A stretch of 64,000 nt of DNA from Sphaerospermopsis torques-reginae ITEP-024 (GTDB taxonomy: Bacteria; Cyanobacteriota; Cyanobacteriia; Cyanobacteriales; Nostocaceae), in contig NZ_CP080598.1 in assembly GCF_019598945.1 (NCBI RefSeq), positions 620,001 to 684,000 on the forward strand. The letters are read 5' to 3'. Each line of letters begins with the position of its first letter. Position 1 is the stretch's first letter. The notes beneath the pieces were generated by a model, which had not been told where the DNA came from, searched no databases, and was given only the letters and a program-made list of their open reading frames with translations. Position numbers and translations under genes: made by a program. Shown piece after piece: positions 1 to 9,224 of this stretch.

Positions 1-5
1 ACCAG

Positions 6-1697
6 TCACCAATCACCTGAATCTTCAATCACAAATTCCCATGTTTCGCCTTTAGCACTGCCAAACTTTAATTTCATACCTGATGTCAGAAGTATTTCTT
101 CACGGAGAATTTGTTGCCAACCATTTGGACCTAAACACCAAGTTGTACCGTAGGTAGAAAAATCTTGCAGGTAATAAGTGGGAACTGATTGAGAACCAGC
201 GATAATATTCCGGCAGAGAATTTCGGCATGGCGTTTAGAAACATAGAGTTCGGGGATCACAATATCATTATCCTTAGTGCGACCAATACGGGTGACACCA
301 GAACGCAGTAACCAAGTTTTACCTTCTGGTGAAAGCGATCGCAAAGAAGCAGTAGATATTGGGGAATTTATACCAGAAATAGCAGTATCTGGTAATTCCG
401 TAATTCCTTCATCCACACTTTTGATCAAATCACCATTAAAATCTGGATGCAGGTAGAGAACTGGTAATGTCCAAGCAGGTTGATTAAACTTATATACTGT
501 TAACAGTTCTTGTCTAGCTGCTGCCACTGCTTCATCAATTGGTTTACGCTCTCGCAATGCTTCGGCAAAAGCTTGAATAAAACTGTGACTTTCTTGGTCT
601 GCAATTTCATCCCGCATTGCTAGTACCGCAGGTACACCATGACGAATCAGGACTTCCGCTAAACTACTTGCAGGTATAGCTTGTTGATTAATTGCTGCTG
701 GTTGCGCTCCCCAACAGGCATTAAACACCCCTAATTTTACACCTGTACGGGTTAATACCTGGGCTAATTCAATACCATTGAGGGTCAGATCAGGTCCCAA
801 AAATAATAAACCACCATCAGGATCTGGCATACCGTGACCAGCGTAAAAAAAGACGTTGTAGCTTTGGGTTTCTAACTCTTGAATTAACTGTTGTGGAGTG
901 GGTTGCAAGAGTGTCTTCACTATACAAGCTGATACATAATTTTTCTGAAATGGACTACATTCTGACAAAATTTTTTCCAGAATAGCAGCTTCTTTTTCCA
1001 ACTCTAATTTATCATCATGCCCCAAAACCAACAGGACTTTTAAAGCCGGGTCTATTCGTAAATTTGGCAGGGGTTCAACTTCACTGGTAGTCCGACTAAA
1101 TAAAATATCTTGGGAAAGAGATATTGCTGACTGGCCAGGTTCGCGCTGCATAATTTCCCAAGGTAGAGCAATTAGATCAGGGTCACGAATTTCCAATCGC
1201 AAGCGCAACCGTTTATTTTGACCCATAGCCATACCGCGACTACGTTCTAGACTACCAAGAATTTGCCCATCGAATACCCAACGCCATAAACTGATGCCTA
1301 AATATTGCATCAACCGACTACTGTAGGGACTTGTAGTTTGACCGACCTGGGGTAAATTCAAATCAATTGTCATGTAGTTAGTCCCTGGAGATGTCGAAGC
1401 CAAAGCAATATCCAGGGGACTATGACCAGCAAACATTTGCTGCCATTCTTGCCAAATTTGACTCAGTTCAGGAGAAAAAACACAGTCACGCAAAACATAA
1501 CCACTGGGATAGGGAGCTTTAACGACCCAAATGGCGAAATTATCATTTCCAGTATTTACTAGACGAGCGATCGCCAGATTTAGGCAGGACATGGATTTGT
1601 GGAAACTAAACTCTAAGTAGCAGTAATTGACAACAACTTGTGTCTGGTATGTGTCTGGTAAGTGAATTTTAATTGTATTGATCACCTGCTTGATCAT
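6..1697 (-). CDS. CHAT (caspase-like) domain protein with C-terminal FHA domain
   Basis: A 563-residue protein combining a caspase-family protease fold with a phosphopeptide reader. The CHAT domain spans roughly residues 215-420 and shows both expected catalytic residues: His288 in YAGHG and Cys328 in VFNACWG. The FHA domain follows at about 460-555 with the GR (472-473) and SxxH (Ser487, His490) signature that binds phosphothreonine. The N-terminal 200 residues are of the type that precedes CHAT domains in cyanobacteria, and I see no signal peptide or membrane segment. It lies 21 bases downstream of a PP2C phosphatase gene on the same strand, so the two are probably co-transcribed. The pairing suggests a protease recruited to, or released from, phosphorylated partners; its substrate is unknown. 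Domain calls are firm; the function is inference. Confidence 0.9.
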   Translation of the reverse strand: MIKQVINTIKIHLPDTYQTQVVVNYCYLEFSFHKSMSCLNLAIARLVNTGNDNFAIWVVKAPYPSGYVLRDCVFSPELSQIWQEWQQMFAGHSPLDIALASTSPGTNYMTIDLNLPQVGQTTSPYSSRLMQYLGISLWRWVFDGQILGSLERSRGMAMGQNKRLRLRLEIRDPDLIALPWEIMQREPGQSAISLSQDILFSRTTSEVEPLPNLRIDPALKVLLVLGHDDKLELEKEAAILEKILSECSPFQKNYVSACIVKTLLQPTPQQLIQELETQSYNVFFYAGHGMPDPDGGLLFLGPDLTLNGIELAQVLTRTGVKLGVFNACWGAQPAAINQQAIPASSLAEVLIRHGVPAVLAMRDEIADQESHSFIQAFAEALRERKPIDEAVAAARQELLTVYKFNQPAWTLPVLYLHPDFNGDLIKSVDEGITELPDTAISGINSPISTASLRSLSPEGKTWLLRSGVTRIGRTKDNDIVIPELYVSKRHAEILCRNIIAGSQSVPTYYLQDFSTYGTTWCLGPNGWQQILREEILLTSGMKLKFGSAKGETWEFVIEDSGDW

Positions 1698-1718
1698 ATC
1701 CCATAATGGTAATGAGAA

Positions 1719-3710
1719 TCACTCAGGCGCGGGACTTTGGTCAGGGGGTGATGGCAATGACTCTTGTCGGTTTTCTGAGTTTTGTGGCGTTGGTTTTACT
1801 GGTGTTGGTTTTACTGTTGTTGTTGGTTGTTGGGTTGCAGATGGAGTTGATGGGGTAATTGTCGATTGTGGTTCTCGTTGGATTTTGAGCCAATATCCCA
1901 GTCCACCGGCTCCTAACAGCACACCTAAAATAATCAATAACTGTAGCGGCACTTTGGTAATACGTCCTGGCTTAGTTTCTGTAATTACTTGAGTTTGCTG
2001 GTATTCATTGCCTAAAGTTGTTGCATTTGTGGTTCTTGGTGTCAAATCTACTGTTTTGCTGGCTGAAATAGTCGGAATGTCCGCTTTGAGAATGATATCT
2101 GGTTCACAGTATTTGACTTGATAATGTACTAAAGCGATGGTGACATTATCATGTCCATTTTTAGTATTAGCAATTTCTATGAGTCGGGCAGCAACATCTT
2201 CTATATTTGTATTGCCGCCAAGAATTGGTAAAATTTCCGTTTCCCACAACTCTTCTACTCGATCAAAATCACTCAATCCATCGGAGGTGAGCAAGAAAAC
2301 AGCATCTTCATCAATGATAAATCGTTGGGAAGTAGGATGCAATGAGGCGCTCTTGCTCATGCCTAAAGCTTGGATCAAGGAGCCAGAACCACTATGTTGT
2401 AATGCTTCACGATAAATAGCATAGCCCAGGCGCACTTCACGGGAAGCTACATCATCATCCAGGGTAACTTGATAACAACCGTGGCGTGTAATCCAATAGG
2501 CACGACTATCACCAATATGGGTAATATACATTTCATGGGCAATAGGCAAGGCCATGACTAGGGTTGTTCCCATGCGTTGACGGCCTTGACGATGTTCAGT
2601 GTCGTTACGCTGACTAATTTTATCGTTTACAAGTGCTACTGCTTGTTCTAAATCATTGATAATTGTTAACGGATCTATGTTTTCATAAGGAACTGAAGTG
2701 AGTTGGATCACCTGTTGCTGAAGAGTTTCAATGGCTAAATTTGATGCTATGTTGCCTCCCTCATGTCCACCGATACCATCACAAACAATAGCTAAGGCGG
2801 TTTGCTGGGGAGGTTTACTCACCATAACGCCACTAGGTGGGTAACAAGCATCTTCGTTACGTTGACGAGAAGGTCCTGTATCTGTTTGGGTAATAATTTT
2901 AATGTTAGTGCTTGGGATTGGCGAGTTTCGTCCACAGGAGGCTATCCCCAATCCTGTCAGTCCTTGATCTAAAACCGTAATTAATTGTTCAGATGAGTGG
3001 ATTTCACCATCAATTAAAGCATCAATAATTTGCTTGAGAAATTCAGCTATGGCTGGCTTGGCATTTTTGAGGAGTTGTTGCCAAAATACCCCTAATTGTG
3101 ACAATGTTGGTGCTGTTTGGTGATCAAAACGCAATTCTAGTAACCGCACTAAACCCCCTTCCACTCTGATTAAATAGGGGTCTAATAAGCTAGAACCTAC
3201 TCCTTCGGTCAAAAGTGGTTGCCACAAATGCGCTATCTGCCAAAGCCAATTTATTTGTCGCATTGATGAGGCATCACCCCAAGCTGCTGTTAGTTGGCTG
3301 CACAGATGTATTTGAGTATATGTACTATCAACTAACAAGGGCGGTTTTTCTAGAAGTAAGATTTCTGGTTGAGATTGTCCCTCGTTGACAGAGATGATCC
3401 CGTATACTTGTGGTATATGTAAGCGATAAGGAATTAGTTTTAGATAAGCTTTGATTTTTTCTAAATTATCTAATTCAGGTATTTGGGGTAGTAAACCAGG
3501 TTTGAGATCCAGAATAATTGATTGACCTATGACCAAATACCGATCGGCTAAAATTTCTCCAGGACTACCCAGGCTCAAACTATCTGCCGCTGCCCACAGG
3601 TAACGCTTGGGCAAGGGTGTGGAGCATCGCTGGCAAAACTTGTGAGCCAAGGGGTTGGCAGCTTGACAATATTCATTTGGGCAGTAAAGCGTTGCCGCGT
3701 CATTTTCCAT
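1719..3710 (-). CDS. PP2C-type Ser/Thr protein phosphatase with N-terminal zinc ribbon and membrane anchor
   Basis: A 663-residue phosphatase. Cys10, Cys15, Cys26 and Cys29 form an N-terminal zinc ribbon. Residues about 50-255 resemble the degenerate kinase-like linker found in large cyanobacterial PP2C proteins. The PP2C core (about 270-530) shows the metal-binding motifs in order: RNEDAC, CDGIGGHEGG, MGTT, HIGDSRAYW, LTSDGLSDF and GHDNVT. A single membrane helix at about 590-610 is followed by a proline/threonine-rich tail, which suggests membrane attachment with a disordered end. It dephosphorylates phospho-Ser/Thr, so its product state is what the FHA domain of the gene just downstream would read. 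It is first in the probable two-gene operon. Confidence 0.92.
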   Translation of the reverse strand: MENDAATLYCPNEYCQAANPLAHKFCQRCSTPLPKRYLWAAADSLSLGSPGEILADRYLVIGQSIILDLKPGLLPQIPELDNLEKIKAYLKLIPYRLHIPQVYGIISVNEGQSQPEILLLEKPPLLVDSTYTQIHLCSQLTAAWGDASSMRQINWLWQIAHLWQPLLTEGVGSSLLDPYLIRVEGGLVRLLELRFDHQTAPTLSQLGVFWQQLLKNAKPAIAEFLKQIIDALIDGEIHSSEQLITVLDQGLTGLGIASCGRNSPIPSTNIKIITQTDTGPSRQRNEDACYPPSGVMVSKPPQQTALAIVCDGIGGHEGGNIASNLAIETLQQQVIQLTSVPYENIDPLTIINDLEQAVALVNDKISQRNDTEHRQGRQRMGTTLVMALPIAHEMYITHIGDSRAYWITRHGCYQVTLDDDVASREVRLGYAIYREALQHSGSGSLIQALGMSKSASLHPTSQRFIIDEDAVFLLTSDGLSDFDRVEELWETEILPILGGNTNIEDVAARLIEIANTKNGHDNVTIALVHYQVKYCEPDIILKADIPTISASKTVDLTPRTTNATTLGNEYQQTQVITETKPGRITKVPLQLLIILGVLLGAGGLGYWLKIQREPQSTITPSTPSATQQPTTTVKPTPVKPTPQNSENRQESLPSPPDQSPAPE

Positions 3711-3981
3711 ATTTGTCGCACCGATCAGCGATTGCGAATTTATTCAACAGCATAAGCAGCGGTAATTTATCCGCTGATGTTTTTGTATTCAATCATCATA
3801 GGAGATTGGGACTGGGGATTGGGTATTGGGTATTGGGGATTATTAACTGGGAACTTTCAACTTTTTCCCTGCACCCTACACCCTGCACCCTGCTCCCTTG
3901 CCTTTTCTCCCCTTCCTCCAGGATAGCTACCTCTATGGGGGTTAGTTTTGCCTATACACAAAGCCAGTTTTACTCCTGACT

Positions 3982-4140
3982 CCTGTAAGGGCGAAGCATT
4001 CGGGCAACCAATTATCAATTTGATCACAGGTTATTTTCCTGTAAGGGCGAAGCATTCGGGCAACCAATTATCAATTTTGATCACAGGTTATTTTCCGAAT
4101 GCTTCGCCCCTACTTCGCCCCTACTTCGCCCCTACGACTC
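3982..4140. repeat. Tandem 56-57 bp direct repeat with inverted GGGCGAAGC/GCTTCGCCC ends
   Basis: In the 480-base gap between the phosphatase and ndhM, two near-identical 56-57 bp units lie head to tail (3982-4037 and 4038-4094). Each starts CCTGTAAGGGCGAAGCATTC. They are followed by the inverted form GAATGCTTCGCCCC and three tandem copies of a short TTCGCCCCTAC unit, ending in ACTCCTGACTCCTG. The TTCGCCCCTACGACTCCTGACT end recurs at the break in the truncated DUF218 gene near 8996. The rest of the gap is GGGTATTGGGTATTG-type and CACCCTGCACCC-type short repeats; I see no gene there. Confidence 0.85.
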
Positions 4141-4190
4141 CTGACTCCTGTTTTATAAATCTTGTAACTCATCAACAATAATTCTCAATC

Positions 4191-4547
4191 TTATTGATTG
4201 GCGTTAGCTGCAACCTGGGGTAGTCCCATGCTGTAGTTAGTAACGCGACTAGAGAGATTGTAGCTAATTTCACCTTTTTGTAGGAGCGATCGCAGAAAAT
4301 GCTCTAGGTCTGACCCAATCCGACGTAAGTTATAATCTGTTAGGTCTACACCACTGGAAGCTTCTACTAGTTCATCGAACTTGCGATAAACTTTTTGTAG
4401 TGTGTCTTCATTCCAGTTAAATTCGTTGTCTGGGTCAACATCTAAGGTCAAGACGTGATTGCTAGGAACTAATTCATCTTTGTCTATTTCCGCAGCAAAA
4501 ATGCGAATATGACGGGTTGTGGACTTGAGCAGCATCGGGTTATCCAT
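4191..4547 (-). CDS. ndhM: NAD(P)H-quinone oxidoreductase subunit M
   Basis: A 118-residue soluble subunit of the cyanobacterial NDH-1 complex, which carries out photosystem I cyclic electron flow, respiration and CO2 uptake at the thylakoid membrane. The conserved core is easy to recognise: [15 protein letters not shown], a central [11 protein letters not shown] stretch, [26 protein letters not shown] and GEISYNL. The length matches the family. It stands alone here, away from ndhCKJ at 38.3-39.9 kb, and is divergent from the small regulator gene at 5252. Confidence 0.95.
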   Translation of the reverse strand: MDNPMLLKSTTRHIRIFAAEIDKDELVPSNHVLTLDVDPDNEFNWNEDTLQKVYRKFDELVEASSGVDLTDYNLRRIGSDLEHFLRSLLQKGEISYNLSSRVTNYSMGLPQVAANANQ

Positions 4548-5251
4548 AAAAAGGTGTAAGATTTCGGTTAGTTACACTGCAACTATTTTAACTGCTCTCC
4601 CTAAGCTTAATTGTTTCAATTTACAAGCTTTGAGCTTAAAACATCCTTTTCAGTACAAATAGTAATATTTAAAATCAGTAAGACTTTGGCAAAATTCTGG
4701 GCTAAGATAATTTAGTTCGGTGTATATGTGATGATCTACAACCGAATTTCTACAGTTTACAAACTTACTATCTTACCCATTAAATTTTTACAGATAAAAA
4801 AGAACACATTGTTGATTTAACCTAAATTGCCTAAAATCTTAAATGGCTGATAACAAAGGGAAAATAATCTCTAATTTCTTTCAGTAACCTCACTATGATT
4901 AGCGTAAAAAGTTAAACAGTTATTGACGTTTGCATAAAGTTGATGTAAAAACTTTTAAAAAGGTTGGACAAGTTCTTACAGAAACTTTATTGTATAGAAT
5001 CTGAAAAACTGAATAATAGTGTATGACTTAGATATGCCAAAACTACCACGGGAATATCAAAACCTAGACAGTAAAAAACCACTTGGAATCACAATAGGGG
5101 GGAGTGAGAAATTGAACGCAAATTTGATGGATGAGAAAAAACTCTTACATTCAATCAGTTCTTTGTATTTAAAGAAAATATAAAGAATTTTTTTTCTGGA
5201 TATTTTAGCTCCTCACCTGTATAAACACCCAGTAAAGGAATCCTCAAAACT
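4548..5251. other. 704-base intergenic region with one possible 49-codon ORF
   Basis: This divergent gap between ndhM and the small regulator must hold both promoters. I looked for NtcA-type GTA-N8-TAC sites and found none with correct spacing; a TGTA...TACA pair near 4721-4740 has too long a spacer. A 49-codon ATG frame runs from 5034 to 5183 on the plus strand, without a clear ribosome-binding site, and I do not recognise the product. A long leader for the 5252 gene is possible. Confidence 0.4.
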
Positions 5252-5533
5252 ATGAACTCTAAAGCATTACCACGTCAAATCAATAATCTCGAAGTAGGTG
5301 TTTATGAGTGCGAAATACATCTCAAGTTCCGTTTGATTGAGGAAAAGAGTCTGTTGGGCGATCGTGAACAACTTTTGCAGGTGCTACTAGACGCACTCAC
5401 TGAGGGATCTGATGACTTTTTGGAAACACTACAAGCGTCTGTAAAGGCGCAGGAGGTTTCTGAGTTCAAAGCCTCACCTCAAATGAGACGACAACTGATG
5501 CGCTTAAGAAACTTTGTTGATAACAGCCAATAG
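5252..5533 (+). CDS. Small heterocyst-differentiation-regulator-like protein
   Basis: A 93-residue charged cytoplasmic protein with no membrane segment. From memory it resembles a small protein confined to filamentous cyanobacteria that is annotated as an Npun_R1517-family heterocyst differentiation regulator; that identification is not verified. The sequence is a short beta-like N-terminus (VYECEIHLKFRLIEE) followed by a helical region with LLQVLLDAL and ending in an Arg-rich segment MRRQLMRLRNFV. GTAAAGGAATCC lies just upstream of the ATG as a possible ribosome-binding region. It is monocistronic, with a long upstream gap on one side and about 360 empty bases on the other. Confidence 0.65.
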   Translation: MNSKALPRQINNLEVGVYECEIHLKFRLIEEKSLLGDREQLLQVLLDALTEGSDDFLETLQASVKAQEVSEFKASPQMRRQLMRLRNFVDNSQ

Positions 5534-5891
5534 ACAATAGAGAGAGATAATGTAACTCTACAACACCAGCAAGAAGATTATCTATAAGTTCAATTCAGCA
5601 TCTACATTAACCCTTGCCGGTTGCACTACCTCAAAACCTGGATGTCTTTTAATTCGGTCACCCCTTGCTTAAATTTTTGGTTAGGTGGTTTTAAATTTAT
5701 ACTCAGGGAAATTTCACAAAAACTTAGGGTTTCATTTCTATCACAAGAACCCATTTAGTAGAGTTTGATAGCAAACTCAACCAGGTGCATTTTACCAGTC
5801 TTACCAATCATTTTGATTCAATTTGCATAAGAAAGCTGTTGCTGTCACTGCTCTTGATCATGGTGAGTGACATGATGTTGTCGTTTTGCTG
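5534..5891. other. 358-base gap, nothing recognised
   Basis: Convergent gap between the small regulator and the response regulator. I see no open frame with a plausible start, no tRNA and no strong hairpin. Confidence 0.4.
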
Positions 5892-6587
5892 CTACTGAGC
5901 TAGTCCATGTTCTAGAGCAAAACGCACCAGTTCTGTACGGCTATTCGTGCCTGTTTTACTAAATAAACGGCTGACGTATTTTTCGACGTTGCGGACGCTG
6001 GTTTCTAAGCGTCGAGCAATTTCTTTGTTCATCAACCCTTGTGCTACTAGGTTTAATACACTTTGCTCTCTGGGGGTTAAATCAATTTTAAAGGGGGGTG
6101 GAGTCTGGGAAATGGCAGTTCTGGGACTTAACAAATCTTTGATTTTGGAAATTTCATGGGCTAATTTGGCAATGTCCATGTTTTCACTATCTTCTCCTAT
6201 CGCTGGGGCTTGAGCAGTGCGACGGGTGAGTAAATTTTCTACAATGGCTATTAATTCATCAGGATCAAATGGTTTGGGTAGATAAGCGTCAACACCCGCT
6301 TGATATCCTTGAATGCGATCGCCTGTCATGCCTTTGGCAGTTAAAAATACTACAGGTAATGCCTGAAACCGCGGGTCATCTCGCAGTTGCTTGAGAAACT
6401 GATAGCCATCCACCTGGGGCATCATAATATCAGAAATCACCAAATCAGGTGTATTTTGTTGCATCAATTCCCAACCTTCACGGGCGTTACTGGCAACTTG
6501 AACACTAAAGCCGCTTTCTTGTAAGTATTCTTTCACGGCTTCCCTTAACCCTAGTTCATCATCTACCAGTAACAGTTGTGCTGACAT
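5892..6587 (-). CDS. LuxR/NarL-type response regulator (Rre1/Ycf29-like)
   Basis: A 231-residue two-domain response regulator. The receiver domain occupies residues 1-125 with acidic residues Asp9/Asp10, phospho-acceptor Asp53 in VISDIMMP, Thr in FLTAKG and the switch Lys in LPKPFDP. A linker leads to a LuxR-type helix-turn-helix at about 165-228 (LTPREQSVLNLVAQGLMNKE, then the recognition helix SVRNVEKYVSRLF). The receiver closely resembles the Rre1 group of cyanobacteria and plastid Ycf29, which in Synechocystis is linked to heat and salt stress with Hik34 (recalled, not checked). No histidine kinase gene is adjacent. Confidence 0.88.
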   Translation of the reverse strand: MSAQLLLVDDELGLREAVKEYLQESGFSVQVASNAREGWELMQQNTPDLVISDIMMPQVDGYQFLKQLRDDPRFQALPVVFLTAKGMTGDRIQGYQAGVDAYLPKPFDPDELIAIVENLLTRRTAQAPAIGEDSENMDIAKLAHEISKIKDLLSPRTAISQTPPPFKIDLTPREQSVLNLVAQGLMNKEIARRLETSVRNVEKYVSRLFSKTGTNSRTELVRFALEHGLAQ

Positions 6588-6702
6588 TGAAAATTCCCTT
6601 AGTTTTACTGTTGTTTACCTTTCTCTAATTTAGCGAAAGTTGGTTAGGATTGGGTACTGGGAATGGGAGAGTTTTACAATTCCTGTTGAATCTGGTATTA
6701 AT

Positions 6703-6906
6703 TTATGCTGTGTAGCTAACCAGAAGTACCTTTAAAATAAACAAATTTCTGATTTTGATGCTGCAACTTATCATTGATATCATCAAAGGCTGAATTAATT
6801 TATGTAACCATTGGGTTTGAGGACGACAATCTGCATCGGTAAAAGCGATAATTTCACCAGTAGCTGCTTTAATTCCTGTGTTGCGGGCGGCGTAGGAACT
6901 TTGCAA
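6703..6906 (-). pseudogene. Fragment of a family 2 glycosyltransferase
   Basis: Only about 35 residues of a GT2 domain survive. AARNTGI, then [16 protein letters not shown], matches the nucleotide-sugar/metal-binding (DxD-type) centre of the fold, followed by QWLHKLIQP. After that the frame drifts into unrelated residues. A complete GT2 enzyme has more than 220 residues, so both ends are gone. The upstream side ends about 25 bases from the 33-bp palindrome at 6930-6962, which suggests the repeat marks the break. Confidence 0.75.
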
Positions 6907-6929
6907 ATATTTATACTATACATAATAGC

Positions 6930-6962
6930 AGATCCCTGACTTCTTGGAGAAATCAGGGATCT
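6930..6962. repeat. AGATCCCTGACTTCT palindrome followed by T8 (terminator-like)
   Basis: A 15-bp arm, a 3-base loop and a returning arm with one mismatch, followed by a run of eight T on the plus strand. The shape is that of a rho-independent terminator, but no plus-strand gene leads into it. The same palindrome with two CCCC/GGGG changes occurs at 45662-45694, so I treat it as a dispersed element. Confidence 0.7.
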
Positions 6963-7034
6963 TTTTTTTAGTGGATATCAATCCAAAATCCAAAATCCAA
7001 AATCTAAAATTGGATGACTCCTGACTCCTGAAAA

Positions 7035-8384
7035 CTAAAATTTCAAATCTTCAGCGCGAATACTCAAAGGTTGAGTATTTTGAGAAGTTTGAGCAGGTAT
7101 GGAAGGTTGAGCATATTTTGTATTGGAGAGAGCTAGAATAGCACGAGCATATTGTGGATCATTTAAAGTTCCAATTAACTTGGGATTAGCAGCTAACTGA
7201 CGCTCTTGTGCTTCCGTTAAATCTAGCTGAATATCTGGTGTAATTCCTGTCTTGTTAATATCCGTACCTTTGGGGGTGTAGTAGTGGGCAATGGTGACAG
7301 CTAACCCAGAACCGTCACGCAGTTCATGGACTGATTGTACCAAGGCTTTACCAAAGGTTTGACTACCTACAACTACCGCCCGGTTATTATCCTTGAGTGC
7401 ACCGGTGAGAATTTCACTAGCACTAGCGGAATTACCATCTACAAGTACAGCTAAGGGTCGATTTGTCAAGGCTGTGCGATTGGCTTTGGTTTCTTCACTA
7501 CCTCCCACACGATCTACTGTCTTGACAATGCCACCATTATCTAGCCACATCCGCGCTATTTCAATACTTGCTTGTAATAAACCGCCTGGGTTGCCTCGTA
7601 AGTCTAAGACAAAGGAATCAGCATTTTGACGATTCAAGTCACGAATCGCTTTTCGCATCTGATCCGCAGCGTGGCCGCTAAACTCCCTTAACCGAATATA
7701 GCCAATGCGACGGCCACCATCTTGTTTGAGGGTATAATTTACTATGGGAACTTCGATAGTTGCCCTTGTCAGCTTGACATCAAACTGATTTTTTCCTGGT
7801 CTTGACAGTCGTAAGGTGATGGCAGTACCCGCTTGACCACGAATCAAATTAGATGCTTCTTCCACTTTCATCTTGAGAGTGGGTTTACCGTTAATTGCTA
7901 AAATTTCATCCCCTGTTTTAATACCTGCTTTCTGGGCTGGAGAATTTTCTATAGGTTCAACCACTGTCAATCGCTGGGTTTTTTCGTTGATTTCCATGCG
8001 AATGCCAATTCCTGTAACCTCTCCAGATGTTTGACGGGTGAGGGCTTCAAATTGCTTGGGATCCATAAACCGCGTGTAAGGATCACCCAATCTTTGCAAT
8101 GCCTGGCGGATGGCTACATAAGCTTGTTCATTGGAAGTATATTCTTTACTTAACAGGCTTTGCCTAATTGCTTGCCAATCTTGTTGATTAAATTTGCCAT
8201 CAACATATTCCCTATTTACAAGTTGCCATACTTGGTCAACTAACGCTTTTGGACTATCTTGTAAAGCGGCTTGAACACACTTTGTCCAAGCTTGACCAAA
8301 TAAAGATATAGTAGCAGTTGTAGCGATCGCTCCACCAATCAAGGCTGCTTGGAGCGGTGAGTGACGTTTCGCAGATTGATTCAT
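7035..8384 (-). CDS. Carboxyl-terminal processing protease (S41 family, Ctp)
   Basis: A 449-residue periplasmic/lumenal serine protease. An N-terminal hydrophobic segment (residues about 12-30) looks like a signal anchor. A PDZ domain follows at about 115-205 (SGEVTGIGIRME, SPAQKAGIKTGDEILAING). The S41 core contains LDLRGNPGG, the nucleophile Ser in DGNSASASEIL and the general-base Lys in TFGKALVQ. CtpA in cyanobacteria matures the D1 protein; this sequence could be any of CtpA/B/C and I cannot separate them by eye, though CtpB or CtpC seems likelier. It is monocistronic, between the GT2 remnant and the divergent DUF218 remnant. Confidence 0.9.
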   Translation of the reverse strand: MNQSAKRHSPLQAALIGGAIATTATISLFGQAWTKCVQAALQDSPKALVDQVWQLVNREYVDGKFNQQDWQAIRQSLLSKEYTSNEQAYVAIRQALQRLGDPYTRFMDPKQFEALTRQTSGEVTGIGIRMEINEKTQRLTVVEPIENSPAQKAGIKTGDEILAINGKPTLKMKVEEASNLIRGQAGTAITLRLSRPGKNQFDVKLTRATIEVPIVNYTLKQDGGRRIGYIRLREFSGHAADQMRKAIRDLNRQNADSFVLDLRGNPGGLLQASIEIARMWLDNGGIVKTVDRVGGSEETKANRTALTNRPLAVLVDGNSASASEILTGALKDNNRAVVVGSQTFGKALVQSVHELRDGSGLAVTIAHYYTPKGTDINKTGITPDIQLDLTEAQERQLAANPKLIGTLNDPQYARAILALSNTKYAQPSIPAQTSQNTQPLSIRAEDLKF

Positions 8385-8717
8385 GTATACAGATGGAATA
8401 AATAATTGTATTGTTGACAGTTTAGCAATCAGGCTTTCCTGAAATTTTTAAGTTTTTATACTCTACTTATGAGCTATGCTTAATCTAAGATTAATCCATC
8501 ATTTGTTCCTTTGTAAATGATGTGGAAATTACGGTCTTTTTATTAATAAATATCGCTGGGATGGAAGTGGTTTTACTGTTAAAGCAGCCACAGCATTTGT
8601 GTGAATTTCATCACTCCTTTCTTTTTTCAACTAAGATCCTTTTCCTACGATAGCACTTTGTTGACTTGATGACTGGATTTTTCAATATTAAACAATAAAG
8701 CTTTAATTTTCTATGTT
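8385..8717. other. 333-base divergent gap
   Basis: AT-rich spacer between ctp (minus) and the DUF218 remnant (plus). No additional open frame, repeat or RNA structure that I could recognise. Confidence 0.4.
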
Positions 8718-9044
8718 ATGAAGCACAAACCTACCATCAAATCATTAGTTTCTTGGCTGATGAGATTCAGAAAACTGTGGCGATTGTTACAAAAGATTAC
8801 ATTTGGTTTGGGTTTAATCCTGGTGGTTTGGTTAATTTCTACTACTATAACCTTAGTTTCTGCTTCTTTACAGCCTGTAGATGCCTTGTTTGTGCTTGGT
8901 GGTAGTATTATCCGGGAAATTTATGTTGCTCAACTAGGGAAACAATTTCCGCAAACTCCTATTCTCATTTCTCAAGGTTCTCCAGAACCATGTATTTCGC
9001 CCCTACGACTCCTGACTTTTGCTATATTTGCAAAACTTTACTAG
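8718..9044 (+). pseudogene. Truncated YdcF/SanA-like (DUF218) membrane protein
   Basis: The first 90 or so codons are a good DUF218 start: a basic N-terminus, one membrane helix at about residues 25-50, then VDALFVLGGS, REIYVAQLGKQFP and ILISQGSPEPCI. At that point the family homology stops and the frame continues for about 20 unrelated residues to a stop. The break coincides with TTCGCCCCTACGACTCCTGACT, the same sequence as the end of the repeat at 4115-4146. The missing part would hold the rest of the ElyC/SanA fold, so the protein is probably not functional. The stop lies about 40 bases before the cobalamin riboswitch. Confidence 0.8.
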
Positions 9045-9079
9045 CAACTGGCGTTAGTCATGATATTGTTACTCCCATC

Positions 9080-9192
<113 letters not shown>

Positions 9193-9205
9193 ATACTTTT
9201 ACATC

Positions 9206-9224
9206 AATCTGCGAGGTACAGATT
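9206..9224 (+). promoter_or_regulatory. Start-codon-proximal hairpin that places the ribosome-binding site in its loop
   Basis: AATCTG (9206-9211) pairs perfectly with CAGATT (9219-9224), and the loop CGAGGTA contains the only GAGG near the cbiM start. The ATG follows immediately. This could be the expression platform through which the riboswitch controls translation. Inferred from sequence only. Confidence 0.6.

Noticed and set aside
4721-4740. TGTA...TACA as an NtcA site upstream of the 5252 gene
   Set aside because: The spacer between GTA and TAC is 12 bases, not 8, so it does not fit the NtcA consensus.
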